A DNA stretch of 64,000 nt from Symbiodinium natans (GCA_905221605.1 CAJNDS010000493.1:62001-126000), one strand, 5' to 3'. Counted from the stretch's first letter, positions 49,666 through 60,497 are shown. Notes: generated by a model from the letters alone, not told the origin. A program made the numbers and translations.

Positions 49666-51298
49666 TATTTGCCAATGGCCCGAGCGCGCTCGCACGTAGT
49701 CAGTACAAGTCATCGACGAACGCAAACAAGCTGTCAGAGGGATGGAGGACAATGGCGGCCATGCACAGGGCACCGAGGGCTTCCGTGTCCTTCCCTACAG
49801 CATGCGATTGCGCGCGTCGGAACCGTAGTTGCATTGTCTTCGTGTGCATACATGCCAGCTGGATTAGCTGGGGGCATCATGGTGAACTTGCATTCTGGAT
49901 CATTCTTGCCATAAGATTTCACAGGGAAACACAATCGAAGACTCGCGTGTCAACCGGCATGTGCCATGTGCGGTCTTGCTAAATTTGAGGTTTGGGTGGC
50001 AGGCCAGGCACGGAAAATGCAGTGAAAGGTGGCCGGCCGTGAAACAGAACCCCAGGCAAGAACGGCAGCAGGATGCAGCAGGGGCAGCTTGTGGTTACCC
50101 CGTGCGGAACCGTGGTGGTTTGGAAAGTGGACCAACGGGAAATATACGATGCCGCATGCTGCTTGGCTTTGTTGCGCATCAAAAGCGGAGCACGCGACCA
50201 ATGTGGACGAGGGGGCGACGAACCGGGGCACCGTCCGAGCTCCAGCTGCAGCTCGATCCCAAGCGTGACGGACGCCAAGCTCCGTTTCAAATCCGGGCGG
50301 ACTACCGGGCAGGACTGCACCAGCTATGCGGCGCAGCCACGTGGCGTCGTGTCGATTGCTGAGGTTATACCTGCGCGCCGCTCGAGAGAGGCTTCAGCGT
50401 GAGGTACGCATCAAGGCAAGACATGCCCTGCGCCACAGCCGGCCAGCAACCCGTGGTCTTGACGTCCTGCGACGAATTCGCGGAAGCCCCTGTGGGAGCT
50501 GAAGAGGCACGTACACACAATACGTTGTTGGCGCATGTTGCCACACAGCTCGCACATGGAAAGCGAAGTTCGGAACATAATCTGTGCGAATGCCGCTCCG
50601 CCGCAAGACGCGCAGATCGCCATGCGGAACGCAGAAGTGTATTTCGACAAGCGGCAGCTGTTTTCGTGGTCGCATTGTTCACCCTTGCGCTTCATCTTCT
50701 AAGCAACGCTCGACTTGGTGCGGGTGTGAATCGGAATGGGCCTGAACGCCGTGACGTGCCACTGCTATCTACAGTAACGCATGGGCGAGATCAGGCTGAA
50801 AAACCCCTCGTGGTTCCTCGGAGTTCCGTCGCCGATCTGGTTTTCGCTTCATCGAAACCATTCCCAAGACGGCGCTGTCTGTGCTGCACTTCCCGTATGC
50901 GGGCACCTCGTGAGACACCACGTGCACCACTCTTGCGTGCTAACTTCAAACGACTTGAAACCTGGTCGGGCTGCGCGTCTGGGGTTCTGGGTTTAGAATG
51001 GGTGCGTGACTCGAGTGCAAAGTGCACGCTTTGGGCGCTCTTCTTTGTCGGTTGGCCACGCATTTTTGGTCCGGATTGGTGGCAGCCAGTCCAACAAAAG
51101 TAATGGTCTACACTTCAGAAGGTTTTTAGATTCAAGGACATGGAGAGCGGCCACCGCACCGCAAAGAAGCCTATAAAACCTTCTAAGAACGTTGGGTGCT
51201 TGGAGTGGGTAGTCATAAGTAGAGTTCCAAGTATGGAAACTTGCTTATATAACCCCATTTATGACCCTACTTATAACTACCCCATGAACCTCCAAGTA
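49666..51298. other. No gene assigned; ends in a family C hairpin
   Basis: Open frames on both strands (49,961-51,103) with no consistent protein signal. The hairpin element at 51,199-51,296 and a CCCTAAA array at 51,300-51,340 follow. Confidence 0.5.
51199..51296. mobile_element. Hairpin element, family C, near-complete copy
   Basis: Begins CTTGGAGTGGGTAGTCATAA and ends with CTACCCCATGAACCTCCAAG. The arms are inverted copies of each other over about 28 bp; a telomere-like array starts 4 bp beyond the right end. Confidence 0.75.
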
Positions 51299-51477
51299 TC
51301 CCTAAACCCTAAACCCTAAACCCTAAACCCTAAACCTTAAACCTTGACAGCACCCATGAACCTCCATGCACCACAGAGTTGGACACAAAACCCCCGATCC
51401 TGCGAGCCTTGCCCGCATCCTCGCCCTGCCCAGACGTCTCTGGTGCCTGTCAATGCTCCAGAAGGAGACATATATAA

Positions 51478-51559
51478 AGATATATATATATATGTAAACA
51501 TATAAAAAATAAATGAAAAAACATAAATGCATAAACAAATATTGTATACCTATCTATAT

Positions 51560-51598
<39 letters not shown>
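51478..51598. repeat. (TA)n microsatellites
   Basis: Short (AT)n at 51,478-51,494 and a longer (TA)n at about 51,566-51,597, followed by a C run. Confidence 0.95.
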
Positions 51599-51599
<1 letters not shown>

Positions 51600-51631
51600 G
51601 ACTAACCCCCCCCCCCTATTTTACATTCTAC

Positions 51632-51732
51632 AAACGTAGATGCCTCGGGCAGATTCGAGTTTGTCACAAAGCCCCTTGCTGATTGCGCGCCTTCTTCGAG
51701 TCGCTGGCATGGCGCACTCGCCCCAGGCTGAC
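51632..51732 (+). CDS. Candidate terminal exon
   Basis: The + strand reads NVDASGRFEFVTKPLADCAP then SSSRWHGALAPG and a TGA. Protein-like but short, with no partner exon assigned. Confidence 0.25.
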
Positions 51733-51739
51733 GCCCACC

Positions 51740-53520
51740 GGAGAAGTGGCGCAGGGAGAGGGGCGCCGCCAAACGGGCAACGCGGCCGCACGCAGGCCTT
51801 GCAACGCACGAACTCGAACGCAACACCGAGTTGATCCCAACCGGCATTGTGAGACAGCAAGGGATCCACTTTCTTTGCGGCCCTTCCCTTGACTACTCAT
51901 ACTCACTTCCGGGTCACAGCCACAGGAACTTCCGGCCTCCCAGCACATGGCGTGAGCAGCGCAGCAGCGGCGCGGCAACCAGCTGCCGGGCAGCGGCCAT
52001 TCTCCCGAGGTGAGCTTCTGGGGGGGGTTCGGGGATGCTCGGGCATATTCGGGGGGATGTTCGTGGGGATGTTCTTTCTGGCCTGGGGATTCCGTTGAAC
52101 GGGCCGCCGACTAGAGTGCAGACTGTTGGATGTCTGTTGCTGACCCCCATCAGAACAAGAAACAGCTTCGCTCCGGGCCACTTGCTGGATCACAGCTGCG
52201 GCGGGTCACTCACCCATCTTCACCCCACAATGCGAACCGAAGAAGCAAGGCCCGAAAATCTAAGCTGGGTCCCCGCCACTAAATCTTCAAACGTTTACTT
52301 GCTGGGAATGCCGGAATGGGGCGTCATTCTGTCAGGCGTTTGGTTATTGAATGTGCTTACTTCCTAGGTCCCAACTTTTTGGACAAAACAGGGGCTGTGG
52401 AAAACCCCACAATTATTAGGTTGTTTGAAAAGCTCGTTGTTTTAGCTCCTTGTTTTTACGTTTGATGAGTGGTCTTAAAAAGCATGTTCACAGAAAAACA
52501 TGACTGCTTGTGACAGCACAAACAACCCTGCGCAGTATGTCGGGGTTCGCAGAAGCAAAAATGCCGTAAGTATCATTTGGCATATGCGCGACAGTCCCGA
52601 GAGTTCCAGACACGTCCAACATCCTGCTGAGGTGTGTTGCGCAAAGAGGCAAACACGCTACACATGCAGGGGAGGACCATATACACCACGAGCACACAGA
52701 AAGCAAGGCCACGCACCACCGACATGCCCACGACACAGAGATCAGCACTAATCGCAGCATTTACGGCACGACGAGGCCACAAGCACAAACGCGACCCTGC
52801 CTTGCTGACACGTCCTCTGCGACAGTCAACTAACGAACCCTAAACCCTAAACCCTAAACCCTAAACCCTAAACCCTAAACCCTAAACGACACGCAGCCGG
52901 GACATGAAACTCCCAGATGAGGCTACGACCTGGGCGCGACCAAACATCACCGACGTCTGCCAGCGACGCACGAGTCATCATCCAAATGAAGCACGCAGGA
53001 CACGACAACGACAAGACCCCAGGCTCACTTCCGGGCCAGGTGAACCCTTGCAAAGGCGTTGTGGACGCTTGGCAGACGCGATTTAGAACACCTCCCCAAC
53101 ACCTGGAGCTCGTCGCTGTCCAACGCTTTCTCGTTCAACCAACTCCAGAGACTTCCCTGCCATTTCTTCTCTTTGACGTGACACGATTAACTCATACGAA
53201 GGTTTTCTTTTGCGGTTGAAGTTCTGGATGCTCAAGTGACAACCCATCCCAGGGCCCCAAAGCCCCAAACCCTGCGCCATCTTTTTTTCAGACCGCTCCG
53301 TCAAGCTCAGCTTCTCAAGACTTGGTCCCTTTTGAAATCACTATTATCCAGCAGCCCCGGATTACTCGGGCATCCAAAGAGGGGACCCTGAAATTTAGAG
53401 AAGTGACCAGTTGTGCAGGTGTGTGCTCGCGTCTTCTCACCATAGGCCCACCCTGGCCAGCAGGGGACTGGATTTTGGGGACATGGGCTTTAAAGTGGCT
53501 GTCAGTCAAACTCAAACAAA
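51740..53520. other. No gene assigned
   Basis: Open frames on both strands around 51,830-52,370, a CCCTAAA array at 52,836-52,890, and otherwise unremarkable sequence. Confidence 0.5.
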
Positions 53521-53529
53521 CCCAAACCC

Positions 53530-53640
53530 CTCCTTTGGGGCTCTGCAAGCCTCGCCGATTCGCGTCGATGTCCGGCTCCCTGGACCTCGTTAGCTCCAAC
53601 ATGCCCATCAACGTGCTAGAGGAGTTGCGTTTCGGGTTCA
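53530..53640 (+). CDS. Candidate exon, unknown gene
   Basis: The + strand reads RRFASMSGSLDLVSSNMPIN then VLEELRFG, running into a TTTAGGG array at 53,655. Protein-like; the minus strand is also open. Confidence 0.3.
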
Positions 53641-53654
53641 GAGTTCAACAAGGC

Positions 53655-53920
53655 TTAGGGTTTAGGGTTTAGGGTTTAGGGTTTAGGGTTGAGGGTTGAG
53701 GGTTGAGGGTTGATGGTTTAGGGTTCAGGGTTCAGGGTTTAGGGTTAGGGTTTAGGGTTTAGGGTTAGGGTTTAGGGTTTAGGGTTTAGGGTTTAGGGTT
53801 TAGGGTCTCACTTCCCAGAATTCCTGACCCCGCCTTGTTGGAGAACCCTAAACCCTAAACCCTATAGACCCTAGACCCTAGACCCTAGACCCTCAACCCT
53901 CAACCCTAAACCCTAACCCG
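53655..53920. repeat. Two telomere-like arrays in opposite orientation
   Basis: TTTAGGG with TTGAGGG and TTAGGG variants at 53,655-53,810, then CCCTAAA with CCCTAGA and CCCTCAA variants at 53,845-53,920, separated by about 35 bp. The pair could fold into a long imperfect hairpin. Confidence 0.95.
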
Positions 53921-54141
53921 ACGGGTTAGCATGCAGAGCTCACGGATGGAGTCGCAAGCGCTGCTCAAGACGCGTCCAAGATGTAGCTGCCTGCCTGCTC
54001 CGCCCTTACCTGAACCCTACACCCTGAACACCCAAAACCCGAAACCCAAAACCCCAAACCCTAAACCAATCCCCAATCATCCCCTAATCTAAGAACGCCC
54101 TGGGCTCAGGGTTTAGAGTTCAGTGCCTGGGGTAACTGTGC

Positions 54142-54408
54142 GTGGAGATAATTCCCAAAGAAGAAACCTTTTTTATCCGCGGAGTGCCACAGGGGGCGGT
54201 ACCCGGGAGCAGAAAAGTCGGCAGCCCCTGCGGGCGGGGAAAACACGCCGAATTCGTTGGGGCCCTCAGCCCCAAACTCCAAACCCTAAGCCCTAAACTG
54301 CAAAAGGCCGCCCTCCAAAAGTTGAAGAAGCTCCAGTCAGAGGAAGGAAAAGTGAGGACGCAGGGGGTCCAACTAGGCTACATAGAGTTTAAGGATTGGA
54401 GGGATTGA
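54142..54408 (+). CDS. Candidate coding segment, 88 residues
   Basis: The + frame reads ETFFIRGVPQGAVPGSRKVG, then AEFVGALSPKLQT and KLQKAALQKLKKLQSEEGK, a short amphipathic helix. It may be one exon or two exons separated by the CCCTAAG-like stretch near 54,285. Unknown function. Confidence 0.35.
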   Translation: MEIIPKEETFFIRGVPQGAVPGSRKVGSPCGRGKHAEFVGALSPKLQTLSPKLQKAALQKLKKLQSEEGKVRTQGVQLGYIEFKDWRD

Positions 54409-54479
54409 GGGTTCATCGAGGTTGAGAGGGCAGATGTGTTGGGAGGGTCTTGGGCCTTACGGCTCCTTACCTAGGCCGG

Positions 54480-54560
54480 CGAAGGCCCTGGAAACATGCA
54501 CAGCAGCTCCAATTGGCAGTTGTCCCACGCGGCCGTGCACCCGTAGGAGGCACCTGCGAC
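54480..54560 (-). CDS. Candidate exon, unknown gene
   Basis: The minus strand reads GASYGCTAAWDNCQLELLCM after a CGCAG|G acceptor-like site and ends near a TAG. May follow the minus-strand candidate at 54,790-55,027. Confidence 0.3.
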
Positions 54561-54789
54561 CGCAAGCTTCTAAAGTGGGTTTGGGATTTGGGGTTTAGGG
54601 TTTAGGGTTTAGGGCTTCTCGCCGCGCCGCGGCAGTAGATTTCATGCGGAGATGGCGCCCCAACACACCCAGGGGGTGTGAGGGGGCGGCATATGTCGCG
54701 GCGGCGTATATTGAAGTTGGGGCCACCACAGCCAGAAAGGTTGGGTTGTTTTATTTTTCCCACCCCCTGCTTACGCAGGCATCCACCCA

Positions 54790-55027
54790 ACTTTTTTCCT
54801 TTTAGGGTTTCGGGCTAACGCCCTAAATTCCCACTTCCCACCCCCATCCTTTGAACGGCTGGGTAGGAGAGGTTCGGGCAGGTGTCCAGCAGTGAGGGGG
54901 ACCCCGTCCTTTAACTCCGTTCTTAGAGCTTCTTGTGGAGGTCGTAGAGTTGATGCTCCGGCTTGTTGCCTAGGATTAGACGTCGCTTGGTCAGAGGCTT
55001 TGGCAAGGGGTTTTGCATCAATGCTTA
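54790..55027 (-). CDS. Candidate exon, unknown gene
   Basis: The minus strand reads SIDAKPLAKASDQATSNPRQ, then GVPLTAGHLPEPLLPS and DGGGKWEFRALARNP. Ordinary composition over about 75 residues, better than its other frames. Confidence 0.4.
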
Positions 55028-55479
55028 CACCCCAACCCAAATGTCAACCATGCTCAAGGCATCAGATTTGATTATGATTATAGTCATTCTAGCAGTTCAT
55101 GGAATTCGTCGTTTTAATTGCCCTCTTACCGTCTGTCGGCCCAAGGAGGGCCAGGGTCGGGGGGGCCAGGGCTAGAGGGGGCGTCAGGAGGGCCAAACAG
55201 GGGCCAGGCGGGGGCCAGTCACGGAGGGTTACGTGGGTCTTTGAGCAATCGCCCAGGCCCTCTGGTCCCTTAACACGCAACCAACGCGCAGAAGCCTTCT
55301 TTGACAATGGGAAAAGGGGGGTGGGGTACTGCACCGGCACTGGAGGTGCAGCTCACGCTCAACACAACTCTTTAGGCTTGCATAGTAAGTCCAAGCGATG
55401 GTGTTAGTCGCTGTCGGGTGTAGTGCTGGGTCCAGGCAACCTAGAAAAGGGTGGGTACGGCCTAAGCAGGCCTGGGCGG

Positions 55480-55562
55480 GAATTTAGGGTTTAGGGTTTA
55501 GGGTTTAGGGTTTGGGGTTTAGGGTTTAGGGTTTAGGGTTTAGGGTTTAGGGTTTAGGGTCC
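55480..55562. repeat. Telomere-like array (TTTAGGG)n
   Basis: About eleven units, one TTTGGGG variant. Confidence 0.95.
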
Positions 55563-55568
55563 AAGGAA

Positions 55569-55757
55569 TCAGAGAGCTTTGGGTTGGCTTTGCAGCTTGA
55601 AGGTTTTCGAGTCTTTTGGGGGGGCGGAGGGGGGGGTGACGCTAATGGCCTCCTCTGGGCGGGTCGGTAGGAGCTCGCTAGCGCAAGGCAGCTCTGCCGA
55701 GACGGTTTTGGACGCCTGTGCTGAGCGGAGGTACCGACAGAGGGCAAGTTCGGCCAA
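55569..55757 (-). CDS. Candidate coding segment, unknown
   Basis: The minus frame reads LALCRYLRSAQASKTVSAEL then PCASELLPTRPEEAISV, ending in a proline/lysine-rich tail at the array. The + frame over the same interval is weaker. Confidence 0.3.
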   Translation of the reverse strand: MAELALCRYLRSAQASKTVSAELPCASELLPTRPEEAISVTPPSAPPKDSKTFKLQSQPKAL

Positions 55758-56059
55758 AGGAAGCAGTCAGAAGCAAGTCATAGTCGTTGCCATGGCCATG
55801 TTCAATGGTACATAGTAAGGAGTAAATAGTACATAGTGTCTAGTAAACGCAAACAGTGAACGGTAGAGAATCATACCCAGCAAACAGTGAACAGCAAATA
55901 GTGATATATCTCAAGTGCACAGAGTCAGTAGTAACGCGTACATATTTCTAAGTGGTAACTGTCAAAAGGCAGATAGTCAAACAGTCAAAGCAGGCATTTG
56001 TTGTTTTATGTGTTTTTCGACATATGTGTATTTTATTCTATTTACCCCCGCCCCGCCCA

Positions 56060-56190
56060 ACCCCCCGCACAACCCCCCCCCCCCCCCCCCGCCCCACCCG
56101 CCGATCAGCGACACTGCACCAAAAAAACAAAGACGTATATGTATGTGTGTGTATACATATATATATATATGTAAGTACATCGGGTTGTGT
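56060..56190. repeat. C run and (TA/TG)n microsatellites
   Basis: C-rich tract at 56,044-56,100 including about 20 consecutive C, then (TATATG)-type repeats at 56,135-56,175. Confidence 0.9.
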
Positions 56191-56299
56191 GTGTGTATTC
56201 TAGAACATGTACGGCCACGAGCTTGTGCAAAGGGAAGCGTGCAATCTGGCTTTGCGCGACTTCTGGCATTTCGCGACTACTGCTGCATAAACCAAATAA

Positions 56300-56615
56300 T
56301 CAACAGCCATATGGCAACTTTGAACCGAAAGCTCAAGCTGACGTAGCGGGCCTCGCCGCCGGCGCGGCACAGGAAGGCTGCGAGCAAGAGAAGCCTGGAG
56401 CACCAGCGACTGCCCCAGCAGTTTCCTCTACGACCCGCTACTGCACGAAGGGTTTCGGGAACCTGGCGAAATTTGAAGGGGCCTACAAGGTTTCGGGCTT
56501 CGGGCATACCCTACACCGAACCTTTAGCTGAGGGGCAACGAGGAGGCCGGGTTGGCGGCAGCCAACGCAAGGGCACAGAATGCCAGAGGAAAAACATCCG
56601 CGAGGCCTCCGGCAG
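56300..56615 (+). CDS. Candidate two-exon gene fragment
   Basis: The first segment (about 56,300-56,480) reads NFEPKAQADVAGLAAGAAQE, then TTRYCTKGFGNLAKFEGA. The second (56,526-56,615) follows a CTTTAG acceptor-like site and reads LRGNEEAGLAAANARAQNAR then GKTSARPPAG, ending at a GGTGTCAAG donor-like site. Both are Ala-rich and protein-like. A family B hairpin lies 30 bp further downstream. Confidence 0.4.
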
Positions 56616-56645
56616 GTGTCAAGTAGGAACTCTCAACCCTAAGGT

Positions 56646-56744
56646 TGGGATGTTCCCCCTTCTACTAGACAGTCCTTGATGGAGATTCTAGTTTCTCGTA
56701 TTAGAATCCCTATCAAGGACTGTTAGTATAAGGGGAACATCCCA
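56646..56744. mobile_element. Hairpin element, family B, copy 3
   Basis: TGGGATGTTCCCCCTT at one end and AAGGGGAACATCCCA at the other, with inner arms CAGTCCTTGATGGAGATTCT and AGAATCCCTATCAAGGACTG. Almost the whole 99 bp is self-complementary. Confidence 0.8.
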
Positions 56745-57194
56745 CATGTAAGGTCCCAAACCCTGTTGGGGTTCCTAAGTTTAAAACCTTCGAACCCTTC
56801 AAGCCCTGAAGATCTGAAGCAAGAACCTGCTCCTGCCCGTCTTCGTCCACACCAACACGGGCTAGGCGAGGCGTCTGTAGATTTCGGGAAGCTCAGATCA
56901 GAGGGATTGGCGGCTGATGTTGTTGGGAATTGCAGAAATCATTCAGGAACGTCCGCAATCCCTGAACCCATCGAACTGAAACCTGCCTGAGCACCTGGCA
57001 CAAGACGCAACTGGACTATGGCTCCTCGCAGTTTGAGCTGGCTTGAGGCAAGATAAGGGCAAGCTCTCCCAACAAGTACAGCGGGCTTGTTCCCCAGGCC
57101 CAGGGCACACATGGGGGCTTACCCTTGTATAAGCCCCCCCAAAAAAGTAGGATTCCCTTCTAAGCAGGACCCCCAAAACAGGTTCCCCGAATGG

Positions 57195-57317
57195 CGGAAA
57201 CCCCCGCATGCCTTGCCGGCACAGCCGCCCGGCTTTCGTGGCCTCTGCTGCGGGCTCGGTCTCCGTAACGCAGGGGGAGTCGATGTCGGTGTCGGCCTTG
57301 GCGACCTTGCGGTGACA
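57195..57317 (-). CDS. Candidate exon, unknown gene
   Basis: The minus strand reads HRKVAKADTDIDSPCVTETE then PAAEATKAGRLCRQGMRG. Protein-like; it lies beside a family B hairpin copy. Confidence 0.3.
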
Positions 57318-57318
57318 C

Positions 57319-57399
57319 TGGGATGTTCCCCCATTAACAGGGATTATAGTACCCATTTTAATTCCTATTAAGGACTGCTAAGAAAAGGAGGAGCGTCCA
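57319..57399. mobile_element. Hairpin element, family B, copy 4 (degraded)
   Basis: CTGGGATGTTCCCCCATTAA at the left, TATTAAGGACTGCTAAG and GGAGGAGCGTCCAAAT at the right. Arms still recognisable, loop shortened. Confidence 0.6.
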
Positions 57400-57595
57400 A
57401 ATGGTCACACTCTAAACGCTAAAAGCGTCGAAGATTTCTTTCGGGCAAAAGCATTCGGCGGCGTTTGGGCTCGAAGGCTTCTGCAGCTCCCTCTCTCCAT
57501 CGTCACTGTGGAACTGCAGGCCTGATTGTGTTGAAGTACTTTTGCCCTAAACCCGAAACCGGGACCCGAACACAAGCGTGCATCATGAACAACAC

Positions 57596-58130
57596 GCGAA
57601 TCATGAGCATCAGCTGGGCAGCTGCGCTCGAAAAGTGGCAGCAGAAGCGCCCATCATGGGCAGGCGCGCCCGGAAAGCAAAAGCAGCAGCGCGCATCATG
57701 AGCATCAGCTGGGCTGGTGCGCCCGGAAAGCAAAAGCAGTAGCGCGCATCATGAGCATCAGCTGGGCAGGTGCGCCCGGAAAGCAAAAGCAGTAATTAAG
57801 GCGCATCATGCGCATCAGCTGCGCAGGTCCGCACGGAAAGCAAAAGCAGTAGCGCGCATCATGAGCATCAGCTGGTTACGTGCTCCCGGAAAGCAAAAGC
57901 AGTAATTAAGGCGCATCATGAGCATCAGCTGGGCAGGTGCGCCCAGAAAGCAAAAGCAGTAGCGTCATGAGCATCAGCTGGGCTGGTGCGCCCGGAAAGC
58001 AAAAGCAGTAACGCGCATCATGAGCATCAGCTGGGCTGGTGCGCCCGGAAAGCAAAAGCAGCAGCGCGCATTATCAGCATCAGCTGGACACACCATCCGC
58101 TGGGCAGGTGCGCCCGGAAAGCGCCAGGAG
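57596..58130. repeat. Minisatellite, unit 51-57 bp, about ten copies
   Basis: The unit is built from GCGCATCATGAGCATCAGCT, GGGC(A/T)GGTGCGCCCGGAAAG and CAAAAGCAGTA. Some units carry an extra ATTAAG that makes them 57 bp. The + strand would translate as repeats of MSISWAGAPGKQKQ, but the 57-bp and truncated units, and stops, break the frame, so I do not call it coding. Confidence 0.9.
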
Positions 58131-59225
58131 AAGTGGGCACTATTAGCATGATCGGATAAAGCCGAAACCTTTTCGTATCAAAACCCTACGCAACCCCCCA
58201 CATCTCTGCCTCCAGGCGGGCCGTGAGAGTCAGGGAGAACTCGGGCGAGTGGAGGAAATCTGAGTAGGCGCGCCTCGCTGCAAAGCCCAAACAACGTTCA
58301 GCATTCTATGGCTTCTAAGGCGGCTGAGGGCCAAAGCAAATTGAGAAATCGTGTTCCACATCAACCCCTGGCCTAGAAACCTAAGCCTTTCGGGTGTAGG
58401 GCCTTCAGGCTTTGTGTATGTTGCCTCTTGGGGTTTATGAGCTTCTTCAACACGGATCTGCCCGTTGACTTCGCAGCACAGAACGAAAGTTCTGTTCTTC
58501 GAAGACTTGTCGCTTAGGCGCGTAATAGCGTAGGGGCGTGCGCTGAATTCTTGGAGGCGTGCTGTGGTTAGTAGGGAATGATGGAATGAGGTGCCCTATT
58601 GAGGTAGCCTATATCTCCCTGCATATACCCTTTAAGGGATTATATAGGCACCTCATTCCCTCATTCCCTACTAACCAATAGTAAGTGGCATGCTTCACAG
58701 GGTACAAGTATCTTTGAGCGGGCCGGGTCGGGGGGGGGAGCGGGGCGGAGCTTGGACCGTCAGGTGACACCCGATCGAGTCAGAGCTGCACTTGTTTTTG
58801 CATGGCCTGTAGCTTCAACACCCGGTTTGAGAGCGTGTCTTGGGATCGGCCTTGTGCTGTGAAGCCCCTGAGAGCTCACAGCAGGCATTCTTCGACATTC
58901 AGGCCCAAACTGAGCATCAGCTCCTGTACAGTTCTGGTTTCTGGTAAGCCCCAGAAGATGCATAGACTTCTACCGGAACACTCAGGAAGACCTCCCCACC
59001 AGGGCCCATCCCGGAAAAGTCCAAAGACCTCCCCCCTCCCCGCCCCGACTTGCCACCAGGAAACGGGTCGTGCTGGCCCCCTGCTCTGGAGGGCAGCCAG
59101 TAGCTCTTGCCACCATCCTGGTCAGGAGGGAAAAAAAACTCCCTCCCTTGCAGCGGAGGTCTCCGGACTTCCAGGTTCGGCTCGGGGTGTGAGGCTTGGG
59201 TGGGGGCGTTGAAGTGTGGAGCTTG
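58131..59225. other. No gene assigned apart from a hairpin element
   Basis: Holds the family E hairpin at 58,566-58,676. Open frames on both strands at 58,802-59,321 have no clear protein signal except at 59,231-59,334. Confidence 0.5.
58566..58676. mobile_element. Hairpin element, family E
   Basis: Begins GGTTAGTAGGGAATGATGGA and ends with its inverted copy, CATTCCCTACTAACC. Arms are about 30 bp and nearly perfect, 111 bp in all. Single copy in the window. Confidence 0.75.
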
Positions 59226-59230
59226 TGACT

Positions 59231-59334
59231 GCAGATTCGAGGCTTTGAGAGAATCCTGGCCATGAAGCGCACAAGAACCCCACGGAACGCCATGATCCAC
59301 AACGAAGGGACCCTCACTCAAAACAACTACCGGG
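59231..59334 (+). CDS. Candidate exon, unknown gene
   Basis: After a CTGCAG acceptor-like site the + strand reads RGFERILAMKRTRTPRNAMI then HNEGTLTQNNYR and meets a GGTGAGC donor. The minus strand is also open, so strand is not certain. It abuts a CCCTAAA array. Confidence 0.35.
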
Positions 59335-59339
59335 TGAGC

Positions 59340-59650
59340 AAAGCACTAACCCTAAGCCCTAAGCCCTAAACCCTAAACCCTACACCCTAGACCCTAAACC
59401 TTAAACCCTAAACCCTATAAACCCGAAACCCTAACCGTAAACCCCAAACCCGAAACCCTAAACCCTGAACCCCTGCCTGCATACCCTCCCGCCGGTTCTC
59501 AGCGATCTCGGTCAGCAGCCAAGAGCTGAGGCCCTCCGAGGCCCAGGACTTGAGGTCTGCCTGGAAAAGGGTTTAGGGTTTAGGGTTCAGGGTTTAGGGT
59601 TTAGGGTTTAGGGGTTTGGGGTTTAGGGTTTAGGGTTTAGGGTTTCGGGT
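59340..59650. repeat. Two opposed telomere-like arrays around a candidate exon
   Basis: CCCTAAA units at about 59,340-59,470 and TTTAGGG units at about 59,570-59,650, with the candidate exon at 59,472-59,563 between them. Confidence 0.9.
59472..59563 (-). CDS. Candidate exon framed by opposed telomere-like arrays
   Basis: After a TTTTCCAG acceptor-like site the minus strand reads ADLKSWASEGLSSWLLTEIA then ENRREGMQA. This is a convincing helical protein segment. The minus-strand candidate at 59,743-59,880 may be the preceding exon. Confidence 0.4.
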
Positions 59651-59742
59651 TTTTAGGGTAGCTATTTCGGGTTTAGGGGCGCGGGACTTCGGCGTGAGGG
59701 CATCGAAGGCTTTCAAGGGGGTTGAGGTCCTCGCCTCAGGTT

Positions 59743-59880
59743 TCAACATGTTTCAACGATGTGGACCGTTCGAGTTTGCGCGGCTTGGTCCATCACAAGT
59801 TGCACATCAAGGTCGTGGCTGGGCAGCGGGTAGGTCGCAAAAAAGAAAACTTCCCCCGAAAACGGCAGCTCCTCAAACAT
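59743..59880 (-). CDS. Candidate exon or short ORF, 45 residues
   Basis: The minus strand reads MFEELPFSGEVFFFATYPLP then SHDLDVQLVMDQAAQTRTVH and a TGA at 59,743. Strongly protein-like. The ATG follows a TTGAG, so it could be an internal exon rather than a start. No domain recognised. Confidence 0.4.
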   Translation of the reverse strand: MFEELPFSGEVFFFATYPLPSHDLDVQLVMDQAAQTRTVHIVETC

Positions 59881-60497
59881 CTCAACCCCACATCAAAGCC
59901 ACAAAAGACAACGCGGGAGATCTGCCGCCTTCAGCGAGCCATCGCTCGTCCGAAGGAACTGAATCCTGAGCTGAGCCGCCCTTGAACCACCCGTTTCCGT
60001 TCGGGGTTGAAGGTTTAGGATTGAGGGTTTTGGGATTCAGGGTTAGGGCTTTAGGGGTTAGGGCTTTAGGGTTTAGGGATTTAGGGATTTAGGGTCGAAG
60101 TTCCCTGCTCAGATTCCAATTGATGTGCGCTTGGAGAAGAACCTTTCCAATAAGAGCCCTGGCGGATTTGCTGAAGAAGATCGTCTTGATTCAAGCTCCC
60201 ATTCCCAAAAAAATCCCTAAGCCTTAGGCCCTAAGCTCTAAACCCCCAACTTCAGCACCCTAAACTTAAGCCCCACACTCTCCAACTCAGTCGGCGGCTT
60301 GCTGGCAGTGACCTCGTTCAAGATCCGGCGCACCGCCGACCACGTCCTCTCGTCTTCTTGCTCTTGGCTCTTTGCATCTTGCCGTTTGATGCTCCTGACT
60401 TACTAGTACTAGAGGATTAAGTACTAGAGGATGAGTACCTATACTAGCACTCAGTACGAACACTAAGGCAAATACTCGAACTGGCACTAGTACTCGT

